From assembly GCA_965248155.1 (NCBI GenBank), contig CBDFIO010000001.1:1178001-1242000 (forward strand): a stretch of DNA of 64,000 nucleotides, written 5' to 3'. Shown in pieces: positions 16,452 through 26,276 of the stretch (position 1 is its first letter; the number at the start of each line of letters is the position of its first letter). This DNA is from RFSX01 sp965248155 (lineage in GTDB: Bacteria; Bacteroidota; Bacteroidia; Chitinophagales; Saprospiraceae). The translations under genes were made by a program, and so were the position numbers. Under the pieces are notes generated by a model. It saw nothing but the letters and a program-made list of their open reading frames with translations. It did not search any database and had not been told where the DNA came from.

Positions 16452-17587
16452 TGAAGAGATTTATTCTGTGCTTTTCCATTCTATTAATCTGCCAGTCATT
16501 TACGGAAATAGATTGGGGTTTTTATGGACACAAAAAAATAAACAGGTTAGCTGTTTTCACACTCCCACATGAGATGCTTGGCTTTTATAAAAAAAATATT
16601 GAATATATAACAGCCCATGCTGTTGATCCGGATAAGAGGCGATATGCCATTAAAAACGAAGCTACAAGACACTATATAGACATAGACCATTTCGATACTA
16701 TTCCATTTCCTGATGTTCCTAGAAAATTCGAAAATGCAGTTTTAAAGTATGGTTATATATCTTTAATTTCTTCAAATGGAGATACTTTATTCGATGAAAG
16801 TATTGTTTCAAATCTGCTTACTGACCGGACTATTATTGACTTTATTATGGAAGACAGATATTCGAATGAGATCGAGCTTCCAAAAGACCTGATAAATCTT
16901 TCGGTCATAAAAGAAAATAAGGATATTAATAAAGTATTATTTAATAATCAGCTTGCAGCTTATGGGACTCTACCTTTTTTTCTTGAAGAGTTTTACAAAA
17001 GATTGGTATACGCTTTTGAATCAAGAAAAACGCACTCAATATTAAAAATAAGCGCAGATATTGGTCATTATATTTCAGATGCACATGTTCCACTTCACAC
17101 GACAGTAAATTATAACGGACAGTTAACAGATCAATTGGGGATTCACGCTTTCTGGGAAAGTCGATTACCAGAACTATTTGCTGAGCGGGATTACGATTTT
17201 TTAGTAGGGCAGGCACAATATGTTGATGATATCCAATCTTACATCTGGACCGTAATCATTGGTAGCCATGCACATCTTCCTAAGGTGTTGCAAGAAGAAG
17301 CTGAATTAAGAAAGAAATTTCGATCTGAGCTACAATTTTGTTTTGATGAAAGATCTGATGTCACTCAGAGATTACAATGTCCGGAGTATTCAAAGGCTTA
17401 TCATGAATCATTGAATGGAATGGTAGAAGAGCGAATGAGAGAATCAATCTCAGCAATTGGAAATTTTTGGTACTCCGCTTGGATAGATGCAGGACAACCA
17501 GATCTGAATGAATTGGATACTTATGTATCTGGTCAACAAGAAGAGCAGCTAATATTAGAAAATAGTAATTCAACCCATCATCAATAA
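16451..17587 (+). CDS. Exported zinc-dependent S1/P1-nuclease-like protein
   Basis: Probable extracytoplasmic phosphodiesterase of the S1/P1 nuclease / phospholipase C fold. A signal peptide (FILCFSILLICQSFT) precedes DWGFYGHKKINRLAV; in this family the mature N-terminal Trp and the following His bind zinc. Further expected ligands are seen in HYIDIDHFD, IGHYISDAHVPLHTTVN (His, Asp and His of the zinc cluster) and GIHAFWES. At 378 residues it is longer than fungal P1. The acidic Gln/Glu tail adds nothing recognisable. It is coupled to the upstream DUF4340-like gene by a one-base overlap, and the DUF368 gene starts 4 bases after its stop. Nucleic acid salvage in the periplasm is a reasonable but unproven role. 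Confidence 0.82.
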   Translation: MKRFILCFSILLICQSFTEIDWGFYGHKKINRLAVFTLPHEMLGFYKKNIEYITAHAVDPDKRRYAIKNEATRHYIDIDHFDTIPFPDVPRKFENAVLKYGYISLISSNGDTLFDESIVSNLLTDRTIIDFIMEDRYSNEIELPKDLINLSVIKENKDINKVLFNNQLAAYGTLPFFLEEFYKRLVYAFESRKTHSILKISADIGHYISDAHVPLHTTVNYNGQLTDQLGIHAFWESRLPELFAERDYDFLVGQAQYVDDIQSYIWTVIIGSHAHLPKVLQEEAELRKKFRSELQFCFDERSDVTQRLQCPEYSKAYHESLNGMVEERMRESISAIGNFWYSAWIDAGQPDLNELDTYVSGQQEEQLILENSNSTHHQ

Positions 17588-17591
17588 CACA

Positions 17592-18587
17592 ATGAATTTT
17601 TCAAAAGGAGGATTAATACTCAGAGGAATTGCAATGGGAATCGCTGAAGTTATTCCAGGAGTCTCCGGAGGGACTATTGCATTTATAACAGGAATCTATA
17701 AAAAATTACTTGAATCAATAACTGCCATTAATTTGAAGACATTAAGATTGATCTTCAAAGGGAATATAGTAGAAGTCTTTAAAAGAGTGAATGGGGCGTT
17801 CTTGGTTTTTCTATTTGTAGGAATGATCATTGGAGTTTTAGGAGGTGTATTCGGGATAAGTTACTTTTTGGAGAATTATCCTGAAATAATTTGGGGATTA
17901 TTTTTCGGTCTCATTCTGGCTTCTGTTCCATATATGCTTGGTCATATTACCAAAAAATCAACTTCTAATATTTTCCTTATGTTATTAGCTGCGTCAGGAG
18001 CATACTTAATAACGTGTTTGGTACCAGCTGCTGGATCTGAAAATTACATTTATATTTTTTTTGGCGGAACCTTGGCAATTTGTGCTTTGGTTTTACCTGG
18101 TATTTCTGGTAGTTTTATTCTTTTGCTCCTTGGACTTTACAGTCTTATTATTCCAACATTAAAAACATTTTTACAATCACCGAATCTTGATTCATTCGTA
18201 ATTCTAGCATGTTTCGGCTGCGGCTGTTTGTTTGGATTGGTATTTTTCTCAAGATTGGTATCTGCTGCTTTTGAGAAACATCATGATCCTACCATTGCTA
18301 TTCTATCAGGATTCATGTTAGGGTCTCTGAATAAGATTTGGCCTTGGCGAAATCCCGATTGGATTCTGGACAAATCTAATGGGAAACTCCATCAAATAGG
18401 ACATGAATCAAGTGCTTCAATCAATGATTTTGAAGACTATAAAATCGTTTCAGAGTTAAATGTTTTGCCGAATGCATATGATGGTAATGCAAATATTATC
18501 TTGGTCTTTACTGCCTTTCTAATAGGTATTCTTATCGTTTTTTTACTTTATAAATTCAAATCCAGGCTCTATTTGGATAAAAAATAA
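17592..18587 (+). CDS. DUF368 membrane protein, probable undecaprenyl-phosphate translocase
   Basis: A 331-residue multi-spanning membrane protein. The N-terminal GMAEVIPGVSGGTIAFITG-like motif (here MGIAEVIPGVSGGTIAF) and the repeated LVLPGISGSFILLLLGLY are the two inverted-repeat signatures of DUF368. Members of this family (PopT) have been reported to recycle the lipid carrier undecaprenyl phosphate across the cytoplasmic membrane. I count about 8-9 hydrophobic segments, plus a hydrophilic loop near residues 255-300 that is longer than usual. It follows the nuclease gene by 4 bases, so it is likely in the same operon. Family assignment is firm; the transport role here is by homology. Confidence 0.92.
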   Translation: MNFSKGGLILRGIAMGIAEVIPGVSGGTIAFITGIYKKLLESITAINLKTLRLIFKGNIVEVFKRVNGAFLVFLFVGMIIGVLGGVFGISYFLENYPEIIWGLFFGLILASVPYMLGHITKKSTSNIFLMLLAASGAYLITCLVPAAGSENYIYIFFGGTLAICALVLPGISGSFILLLLGLYSLIIPTLKTFLQSPNLDSFVILACFGCGCLFGLVFFSRLVSAAFEKHHDPTIAILSGFMLGSLNKIWPWRNPDWILDKSNGKLHQIGHESSASINDFEDYKIVSELNVLPNAYDGNANIILVFTAFLIGILIVFLLYKFKSRLYLDKK

Positions 18588-18694
18588 TGATAAGCGGCTG
18601 ATTTTATCGATTCAACAACAGATTATATCGTGATTCTGTTCTAATACATATGTTTATATTAAATGTATTATTCCCTATAATACAATATATTTTA

Positions 18695-18702
18695 TATATT
18701 TG
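18695..18702 (+). promoter_or_regulatory. Candidate -7 box for the TPR-PD40-SPOR gene
   Basis: TATATTTG fits TAnnTTTG and lies 35 bases before ATG 18738 in a very AT-rich gap. No clear -33 element at the usual spacing. Confidence 0.3.
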
Positions 18703-18737
18703 TAATTTATAATATGTACTAAATCAAACGATTGAAC

Positions 18738-20942
18738 ATGCATCGGAAGCTACGATTATGCTTCATATTAGCCTTGGTTATTTGTGCTCATATGGGGTGG
18801 TCTCAAAAATCCTTGATCAAAGCAGAAAGACAGTTTGAATTGAAAGCATTTGAATTAGCAATTCAAAATGCAAAGAAAGCTTTAGAAAAGGATCCAAATT
18901 GTATTGATTGCCATTACATTATCGCTGAATCATTCAGAATGATGAATGAAAACGTTGATGCAGCTAATTGGTATCAAAAAATGGAAAATCTCGATGGCTT
19001 GCCCGTTGATTTTGCTTTTAATTATGGCTTACTCCTTAAAAGAATGGGAGAATATGAAAAGGCAAAAACCTATTTCAATAACTATAAGATTGCCGATCCT
19101 GAAAAAGGAGAAATATTTGCAAATAGTTGCGATTTCGCGATAGCTTCTCTCTCTTCTGATAGAGAATATGAATTAAACCTATATGCTCCAAGTTCAAAAA
19201 GTACAGACTTTGGTCCTGCCATTTTTAGAAATCAAATGATATGGTGTTCTTTCAGGACTGATTTTAAAAGAAATCTCGAAATTCAGAATTCAAGTTTAAT
19301 ACAAGATGAAAAATGTCAGCTGTTTATTTCAGAAGAAGGATTTTCTGGAGATATAGATGCTACAAGTTTTCTTCTTCCAGATGAAGATGAAACATATGAT
19401 ATGGGTCCAATCCATTATGCTTCTGATGCTGCAATTTGTGCAGTTACTAAGAACAATTTTAGAGATGGAGAAAAACAAATCTTTACTAATGACTTAGAAT
19501 TAAGTCTTTTTATTGCTACCGTAAATGAAGATGGATCATTTACCAATTTGAAAGCATTCCCATATAATGAAGCAGGTTATGCTACTGGATTTGGAACATT
19601 GAATCCAACTGGTAAGATATTGTATTTTGCATCTAATAGACCGGGAGGCTACGGAGGATTTGATCTTTATGTAAGCTATTACAAAAATAATAGATGGACT
19701 TATCCAGATAATTTAGGTCCCACAATTAATACCGAAGGAAACGAAATTACGCCCTACTTTGATGGCGAAACGCTGTATTTTTCTTCGGATTTCAGAATAG
19801 GTTTAGGAGGATATGATGTATTTAGTTCATTCGTTAATTATGGAGAATGGCAAGGGCCTATAAATATGGAAAATGGAGTCAATTCTCCTGAAGATGATTA
19901 TTATTTTATCAAACACCCGCACCAGGAAAGTTATTATCTAACCTCCAATAGATTGGGAGGTAGAGGATATCATGATATATATTTAGTTCATAAAGGACCT
20001 GAACAGGAAATGGTTGCCGAAGTAGAATTTACACCCCAGGCAGTGGATTTGGAAACCGATGTGATAGAAGACACCAATTGGGCTGAAAATACAAGTTTTG
20101 TCAATTACAATGAAGAAGATAATAGTATTGAAGAATTCGATCCTGCGATTGTTCCTGAAGCTGTGTCATTAGATGAACTTGAAGATAATGAACCGGCAGC
20201 AGAAGCGATAGTTACTTCATCTAATTCAGAAAATGATGTTTTCGATACCGACGCGATTATCAAAGAATTAGAGAATATCGATTTTGACAATTTACATACA
20301 ACTACAGCCGTAGACATTACAGAACATATGGTTTCTAATGTGTCATTGGTAGGAGCTAAAAGAGTTGCGCTTGGAGAGATTGTGGACAATTCTAATAATG
20401 TATACTTTATACAGCTTGCAGCACTTTTTACCACTCAGGCTGATGTAAGCTTATTTTCTAATCTTACAAGATTTGGATCCCTGTACAAAGTTGAGCATAC
20501 CAACTCTACAAAAGTAAAGTTGGGTTACTTTATTGATAAAAATCATGCTAAATCAATATTGAGCAAGGTTAAAGCCATGGGTTACGGAGATGCTTTTATA
20601 ACATTTGAATCTATGAGTCCTGCTCAGATGGAACTCGTCACTTTATCAGATGATACCAATATTTCGACTGCAAATAGCGGATTTGTAAGTGATTATACAA
20701 CAGGAATAAATTATAAGGTTAGGCTTGCATCCTATGTAGATCCAATTTGGTTTAATATTGATAAGGTAAATGATCTAGGTATTATTGAACAATGGAGTAA
20801 AGGAGAATGGACAATCTTTGTGTTAAGTGGCTATAGAGATGAAGATGAAGCATATATGGCAAGAGTAAAAGCCATTAATCGAGGATTCAGAGATGCAGAA
20901 ATTGTAATTGACCGTAATGGAATATTGGAAAAACTCAATTAA
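18738..20942 (+). CDS. Envelope protein with TPR, PD40 propeller and two SPOR-like domains
   Basis: Exported protein of about 734 residues. I chose ATG 18738 (a TTG lies at 18732); it starts a signal peptide (LCFILALVICAHMGWS, then QKS). TPR repeats fill about residues 25-130 (ELAIQNAKKALEKDPNC, DAANWYQKM, EYEKAKTYFNNY). PD40/WD40-like propeller blades follow at about 200-415 (KILYFASNRPGGYGGFDLY, TLYFSSDFRIGLGGYDVF, YYLTSNRLGGRGYHDIYL). An acidic linker leads to two SPOR-like domains: NVYFIQLAAL onward and YKVRLASYVD onward. TPR-PD40 proteins of Bacteroidota usually end in an OmpA domain (PorE/SprE relatives of T9SS); here tandem SPOR modules replace it, which would still bind peptidoglycan. 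It ends 4 bases from the convergent nitrilase. Confidence 0.82.
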   Translation: MHRKLRLCFILALVICAHMGWSQKSLIKAERQFELKAFELAIQNAKKALEKDPNCIDCHYIIAESFRMMNENVDAANWYQKMENLDGLPVDFAFNYGLLLKRMGEYEKAKTYFNNYKIADPEKGEIFANSCDFAIASLSSDREYELNLYAPSSKSTDFGPAIFRNQMIWCSFRTDFKRNLEIQNSSLIQDEKCQLFISEEGFSGDIDATSFLLPDEDETYDMGPIHYASDAAICAVTKNNFRDGEKQIFTNDLELSLFIATVNEDGSFTNLKAFPYNEAGYATGFGTLNPTGKILYFASNRPGGYGGFDLYVSYYKNNRWTYPDNLGPTINTEGNEITPYFDGETLYFSSDFRIGLGGYDVFSSFVNYGEWQGPINMENGVNSPEDDYYFIKHPHQESYYLTSNRLGGRGYHDIYLVHKGPEQEMVAEVEFTPQAVDLETDVIEDTNWAENTSFVNYNEEDNSIEEFDPAIVPEAVSLDELEDNEPAAEAIVTSSNSENDVFDTDAIIKELENIDFDNLHTTTAVDITEHMVSNVSLVGAKRVALGEIVDNSNNVYFIQLAALFTTQADVSLFSNLTRFGSLYKVEHTNSTKVKLGYFIDKNHAKSILSKVKAMGYGDAFITFESMSPAQMELVTLSDDTNISTANSGFVSDYTTGINYKVRLASYVDPIWFNIDKVNDLGIIEQWSKGEWTIFVLSGYRDEDEAYMARVKAINRGFRDAEIVIDRNGILEKLN

Positions 20943-20946
20943 CGCC

Positions 20947-21864
20947 TTACTGCCTTTCTTTATTTACTGAATAATTAAAAACATCCGGTCTTTGATAGTG
21001 ACCGCTGACAGAAAGATTCATGTATTCACTTTGATTCGTTATCAATTCAATCTCTTCAATGATTAATTTCCGTTCGTTATATAGTGGTTCGATTATATAT
21101 TCACCATTTGGATTATAAATAGCCGATCCTCCTTTGAGAAAAAACAATTCATTTTTAAAATGATCTGATAACTCCAATCCTTTGGGTAATTCATTCTTTT
21201 CACAAATTTGACCTACTGAAATCACATGGCATCGTCCCTCAATGGGATAATGTTTCGACGCTAAATGATGTGATTCTTTGACATAAGGCCATAACGCAAT
21301 ATGAAGGTCTTCAGCCTCATCATGCATAGATTGTCTTGTCATCGGCATCCAATGTTCCCAACAAATCAAAGCTCCTATATTTCCGAACTTAGTTTCTACA
21401 GAATGAAGACCGGCGCCATCTCCAAGACCATAAACAAGCTTCTCAGTATAGGTAGGCATTAACTTCCGATGATGATTAAGAATCTGACCTTCTGGACTAA
21501 TAATAACAACACTATTATATATAGTGTGATTTCCTTTTCCTTTTGAAATCTTTTCATTCAATCCCAAGACACAGTATAAACCTGCGTCTTTTATACATTT
21601 CAGGATAAGTTTTAGATCTCCTTGAGTTATATCGACACTGTTTTGATATGTAGCCGCCCATAACTCTTTTATTGGGGGATGATCCCAAATAGCCACATTA
21701 GTACATATATCCAACCAAAACGGATAACCCGATAGCCAACTTTCTCCAAATATGATCATGTCAGCATTGGAGAGGCTTGCTTCTCTTATGAAATCACAAG
21801 TTTTCTCAATTGTAGCTTCTAAATTATTGAATTCAGGACCATCTTGAACAAGGGCAACTTTCAT
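20947..21864 (-). CDS. Nitrilase-type carbon-nitrogen hydrolase
   Basis: Cytoplasmic hydrolase of nitriles or related C-N bonds, 305 residues. The catalytic triad can be placed: Glu41 in IIFGESWLSG, Lys in NHHRKLMPTYTEK, and Cys in GALICWEHWMPM. The GYPFW segment after the Glu and the WEHWMP context are typical of true nitrilases (branch 1) and cyanide hydratases rather than amidases or NAD synthase domains. Its natural substrate is unknown. It lies 9 bases after the thiolase gene on the same strand, so the two may be co-transcribed, though no shared pathway is evident. Confidence 0.9.
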   Translation of the reverse strand: MKVALVQDGPEFNNLEATIEKTCDFIREASLSNADMIIFGESWLSGYPFWLDICTNVAIWDHPPIKELWAATYQNSVDITQGDLKLILKCIKDAGLYCVLGLNEKISKGKGNHTIYNSVVIISPEGQILNHHRKLMPTYTEKLVYGLGDGAGLHSVETKFGNIGALICWEHWMPMTRQSMHDEAEDLHIALWPYVKESHHLASKHYPIEGRCHVISVGQICEKNELPKGLELSDHFKNELFFLKGGSAIYNPNGEYIIEPLYNERKLIIEEIELITNQSEYMNLSVSGHYQRPDVFNYSVNKERQ

Positions 21865-21873
21865 GTTATTTAT

Positions 21874-23052
21874 TTAGCTTGCCTTTAACATTATTGCAGA
21901 GGCACCACCACCGCCATTGCAGATTGCTGCCAGACCATATTGGCCATTTTTAGATTGTAATACATTAACAAGTGTTGTAACTATTCTCGCTCCCGAAGCA
22001 CCTAATGGATGACCTAAAGAAACAGCGCCTCCCAGCACATTTACATTTTGATCATTTGTTCCAATAATTTGATTATAAGCAAGAGGAACAACACTGAAGG
22101 CTTCATTAACTTCAAAATAATCAATGTCTGAAGCTTTCATGTCCTTAGACTTAAGCAGAATCTCAGTAGCCTTAGTTGGAGCTGTAGTAAACCATTCTGG
22201 TTCATGAGCAGCATCAGTAAACCCAACAATTTCCGCCAATGGTTTAATTCCCAATTCATTCACTGCCTTTTCACTTAATAGAACAAGAGCAGATGCGCCA
22301 TCATTTATTGTAGATGCATTAGCAGCTGTTACAGTTCCATCTTTTGAAAATGCTGGTCGTAAGTTTGGAATCTTGTCAAAGCGTACTTTTTTAAATTCCT
22401 CATCTTCATCTATAATTAGAGCATCTCCTTTTCTTTGTGGAACTTCAACAGCTACGATTTCATTTTTGAAAAGTCCATTCTCTGTAGATGATGCTGATCT
22501 TTCATATGATTGAATTGCAAATGCATCTTGCTCTTCTCGGGAAATATTATACTTTTTGGCCGTATTGTCGGCACAGAGCCCCATGATACATTCATTATAT
22601 ACATCGGTAAGTCCATCTTTTTGCAATCCATCTATCAATTCTGCAGACCCGTATTTATAACCAAATCTAGCCTTAGGAATATAATATGGAATTTGAGACA
22701 TATTTTCCATTCCACCTGCAACTATAATGTCTCTGTGGCCCAACATAATAGATTGCGCACCAAACATTATTGATTTGGCACCTGAAGAACAAACCTTATT
22801 TACTGTGGTACAAGGAACAGTATTGGGAATACCGGCATATATAGCGGCTTGACGTGCTGGAGCTTGCCCTAAATTTGCGGAAACAACATTCCCCATAAAT
22901 ACTTCCTGAATTTGATCAGCAGAGATTCCTGCCTTTTCAAGAGCCCCCTTAATAGCTGTAGCCCCAAGTTGAGTGGTTGGAATATTAGATAATACACCCC
23001 CAAAACTTCCTATTGGAGTTCTTACTGCTGAACCTATATATACTTTACTCAT
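21874..23052 (-). CDS. Acetyl-CoA acetyltransferase (thiolase)
   Basis: Condenses two acetyl-CoA to acetoacetyl-CoA, or works in the reverse direction in fatty acid breakdown. 392 residues, the usual length. The acyl-accepting Cys is C88 in VNKVCSSGAKS; later motifs are NEAFSVVPLAYN, GGAVSLGHPLGASGAR (catalytic His) and CNGGGGASAIML (second Cys). Biosynthetic (AtoB/PhaA-like) and degradative thiolases are hard to separate by sequence; the short length of the loop region favours the acetoacetyl-CoA type. Likely in one transcript with the nitrilase. Confidence 0.95.
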   Translation of the reverse strand: MSKVYIGSAVRTPIGSFGGVLSNIPTTQLGATAIKGALEKAGISADQIQEVFMGNVVSANLGQAPARQAAIYAGIPNTVPCTTVNKVCSSGAKSIMFGAQSIMLGHRDIIVAGGMENMSQIPYYIPKARFGYKYGSAELIDGLQKDGLTDVYNECIMGLCADNTAKKYNISREEQDAFAIQSYERSASSTENGLFKNEIVAVEVPQRKGDALIIDEDEEFKKVRFDKIPNLRPAFSKDGTVTAANASTINDGASALVLLSEKAVNELGIKPLAEIVGFTDAAHEPEWFTTAPTKATEILLKSKDMKASDIDYFEVNEAFSVVPLAYNQIIGTNDQNVNVLGGAVSLGHPLGASGARIVTTLVNVLQSKNGQYGLAAICNGGGGASAIMLKAS

Positions 23053-23215
23053 GTGTCTGATTAATTTTTGTGTAAACTTAGAATAAAACCAATTTATAAG
23101 TTAAATTTTTTAGATGATTTGACTTGTTCAGATATTTGGTCAAATCTTTGTTAAATTTTTGAGGAATGAAATTTTATTCAATTCATGAACGTACTGTAGT
23201 CCAAAGAGTTTAATT

Positions 23216-23695
23216 ATGCTATCAAAAACCTTATTCACATTTGCTTTAATAGTAACATTTTCCATTAATAGTTCAGCTCAAAAATTAGCAAGTACAGAAG
23301 CTGAATTAGATTCAATATATGCAGTTAATATAAAATTGAGCAAGATCAATGGTGTCTATATTCCACGCAATATGAAAGATGCCTTTTCAAGACTTATCCA
23401 ACTGACGCCAAGTGAGTCAATTACCAGTTTTAAGCAAGCAGAAGAAGTAGAGGTTTGTAAAAAATTACATTTTGGTATCGGGCGATGGATGATAATAAAT
23501 TGGAGTTTTTATGAAGGATCTCGATTCTCGCATTATTTAAAAGAAAAAGGACTTCTTCATCCTGATGATATGGCCCAATTTGTTCTGAGAACCTTTCACA
23601 GGAATCTTCTTAGCAAAGATTTAAATGAAGAATTGATAATAAAAGAACTGGCAATAGAAAGAAAAAAAGAAGCACAATATTTGATTAACAATTGA
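23216..23695 (+). CDS. Exported DUF6794-like protein
   Basis: A 159-residue protein with a signal peptide (LFTFALIVTFSINSSA, then QKLAS). The mature part matches the pattern of the DUF6794 domain: VYIPRNMKDAFSRLIQL, KKLHFGIGRWMIINWSF, GSRFSHYLKEKGLLHPDDM, RTFHRNLLSKDL. That family is common in Bacteroidota and has no known function. The gene stands alone between the divergent thiolase and topA. Reading as exported is secure; family name is from memory of the motif pattern. Confidence 0.72.
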   Translation: MLSKTLFTFALIVTFSINSSAQKLASTEAELDSIYAVNIKLSKINGVYIPRNMKDAFSRLIQLTPSESITSFKQAEEVEVCKKLHFGIGRWMIINWSFYEGSRFSHYLKEKGLLHPDDMAQFVLRTFHRNLLSKDLNEELIIKELAIERKKEAQYLINN

Positions 23696-23767
23696 ATATT
23701 AAAAATTATCTCATATTTGTGGTCCCAAACTTTTTTAAATAGAGAACAACTAAAAGATTTATTCTAA

Positions 23768-26269
23768 ATGTCGAAGAAACTTTTAATCGTTGAGTCACCA
23801 GCAAAAGCGAAGACCATCAATAAATACCTCGGAAGTGATTTTATAGTTAAATCCAGCTATGGTCACATTAGGGATCTTGATAAAGGAAATAAAGGAATTG
23901 ATAAAGAAAACGGATTTGAACCCAAATACGTAGTCTCCCCTGAAAAGAAGAAGGTTGTTAAGGAATTAAAGGACACCGTCAAAACAGTTAGTGAAGTCTG
24001 GCTCGCAACGGATGAAGATCGTGAAGGAGAAGCCATATCATGGCATCTGTGTAAGGTTCTAGGCCTTGATGAAGACACAACAAAGAGAATTGTTTTCAGA
24101 GAAATCACTAAAACTGCTATTCAAAAAGCCATCGAAAATCCACGAGTGGTGGACAAATTTCTAGTTAATGCCCAACAAGCACGGAGAATTCTTGATCGAT
24201 TGGTTGGATTTGAATTATCAGAAATTCTTTGGCGAAAAGTAAAAGGTAAATTATCAGCAGGACGAGTACAATCCGTTGCTGTTAAATTAATCGTTGAAAG
24301 GGAAAGAGAAATCAATGCTCACGATGCGAGAGCTTTTTATAAAGTTGTTGCCTTGTTTAAAGTTCTTAATGAGCAAAACAAAATGGTGGACCTTAAAGCT
24401 GAATTGAAGGAAAGGTATTCAACCATTGAAGAAGCAGAATCATTTTTAGAAAATCTCAAAAATTCCAACTTTGCAATTTCCAATATTAGTGTAAAGCCCA
24501 CAAAAAGAAGGCCTTCGGCTCCATTTACAACATCTACATTACAGCAAGACGCAAGTAGAAAACTTTATTTCAGCGTCAACAGAACAATGTCGACAGCACA
24601 AAGATTATATGAATCAGGTCTTATTACCTACATGAGAACTGATTCTACAAGTCTGAGTGAGACGGCTATTGCTTCAATAGCCAATGAAATAAATGAAAAA
24701 TACGGAGAACGTTATTCAAAGGTTAGAAGATATACAACTAAAGATAAAGGAGCTCAGGAAGCTCATGAAGCGATAAGACCTTCTTACATTTCCAATGTAT
24801 TGATTGAGGGTACATCCGATATGCAAAAATTGTATGACCTGATCTGGAAAAGGACAATCGCTTCTCAGATGTCAGAAGCGGAACTGGAGAAAACAATTGT
24901 TGATATCCAATCGGATTCAAATGATATTTTCGAAGCAAAAGGAGAAGTTTTAAAGTTTGACGGATTCTTGAAAGTGTATATGGAGTCTAAGGATGAAGAT
25001 GAAGATGCAAAGGGTATTTTACCTCCATTGAATATTGGTCAAAAACTCCAACTTGATAACATTCAAGCCATTGAAAGATTTACGAGACCCCCTTCGAGAT
25101 ATACTGAAGCAAGCTTGGTGAAAAAATTGGAAGAATTGGGTATCGGAAGACCTTCTACATATGCGCCTACCATTACTAAGATTATGGAAAAGGAGAGAGG
25201 ATATGTTACAAAAGAAAGTAGAGAAGGGAAAGAAAGAAAATATAATATCATTACACTCAGAGATAATGAAATCTCAAAAGAAATGCATTCCGAAATGACT
25301 GGAGCAACTTCTAATCGCTTATATCCGAGTGATTTGGGAATGCTTGTTTCGGATTTCTTAAGCGAGCACTTTAACGATATTATGACCTATAGTTTCACTG
25401 CAGATATTGAAGGGAAGCTTGATGATATAGCTCAGGGAAGAGAAGAGTGGCAAGGTATGATAACCGACTTTTACGGACCATTTCATGAGACTGTTGAAAA
25501 GACAATCTCAGAGGCTCAACGTGTAAAGGGGAGACGGGAGTTAGGTACTGACCCAGCTTCTGGACATACAGTATTAGCTCAGATGACAAGATTCGGTCCT
25601 GTTGTACAGATTGGTACTAAAGAAGAAGTTGGAGATGAAGGCAAGCCAAAATTCGCAAATTTAAAACCAGGTCAATCTATCGAAACAATCGAGTATGATG
25701 AAGCGATGGAATTATTTAAGTTGCCAATGACCTTAGGAGAACACGATGGTTTGGAATTGACTATTAATTCCGGCAGATTTGGTCCATACATTAAGCACAA
25801 TGAAAAATTCATTTCTATCCCTAGAGGTGAAGATCCATTAAACTTTAGCAATGAAAGGGCTATTGAATTAATAGAAGCCAAGAAAAAGGAAGATGCTCCG
25901 ATCGGTTCTTATAAAGGACATGACATAACAAAAGGCAAGGGAAGATTTGGACCATTCCTTAAGTGGAATGAATTGTTTGTTAATATTCCGAAAAGGATTG
26001 ATCCTTTAACAATACAATTAGATGAAGCTTACGAGTTGATTGAAGCCAAAATTGTAAAAGAAGCAAATAGATATATCCAGCAATGGGAAGATGAAAAGAT
26101 TGCACTCGAGAATGGTCGCTGGGGTCCTTTTATAAGATTCAAAAAGAAGTCATTTAAACTGCCAAAGAAAGAAGATGGTGAAAAGTGGACTTCAGAAGAA
26201 CTTAAAGAAACGTCTCTTGAGGATGTCAAAAAGTGGCTGAAAGATTCTGGTGCAAAAGGGGTGAAATAA
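23768..26269 (+). CDS. topA: DNA topoisomerase I (type IA)
   Basis: Relaxes negatively supercoiled DNA. 833 residues. The Toprim domain begins KKLLIVESPAKAKTI and holds the metal motif TDEDREGE at 81-88; the active-site Tyr is Y288 in LITYMRTDSTSLS. LGIGRPSTYAPTI marks the end of the core. The C-terminal third holds no zinc-finger cysteines; instead it has three Toprim_C-type repeats (SGRFGPYIKHNEKFISIP, KGRFGPFLKWNELFVNIP, NGRWGPFIRFKKKSFKLP), the usual arrangement in Bacteroidota. The gene ends 7 bases from convergent lpxB. Confidence 0.97.
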   Translation: MSKKLLIVESPAKAKTINKYLGSDFIVKSSYGHIRDLDKGNKGIDKENGFEPKYVVSPEKKKVVKELKDTVKTVSEVWLATDEDREGEAISWHLCKVLGLDEDTTKRIVFREITKTAIQKAIENPRVVDKFLVNAQQARRILDRLVGFELSEILWRKVKGKLSAGRVQSVAVKLIVEREREINAHDARAFYKVVALFKVLNEQNKMVDLKAELKERYSTIEEAESFLENLKNSNFAISNISVKPTKRRPSAPFTTSTLQQDASRKLYFSVNRTMSTAQRLYESGLITYMRTDSTSLSETAIASIANEINEKYGERYSKVRRYTTKDKGAQEAHEAIRPSYISNVLIEGTSDMQKLYDLIWKRTIASQMSEAELEKTIVDIQSDSNDIFEAKGEVLKFDGFLKVYMESKDEDEDAKGILPPLNIGQKLQLDNIQAIERFTRPPSRYTEASLVKKLEELGIGRPSTYAPTITKIMEKERGYVTKESREGKERKYNIITLRDNEISKEMHSEMTGATSNRLYPSDLGMLVSDFLSEHFNDIMTYSFTADIEGKLDDIAQGREEWQGMITDFYGPFHETVEKTISEAQRVKGRRELGTDPASGHTVLAQMTRFGPVVQIGTKEEVGDEGKPKFANLKPGQSIETIEYDEAMELFKLPMTLGEHDGLELTINSGRFGPYIKHNEKFISIPRGEDPLNFSNERAIELIEAKKKEDAPIGSYKGHDITKGKGRFGPFLKWNELFVNIPKRIDPLTIQLDEAYELIEAKIVKEANRYIQQWEDEKIALENGRWGPFIRFKKKSFKLPKKEDGEKWTSEELKETSLEDVKKWLKDSGAKGVK

Positions 26270-26276
26270 TCTATAC

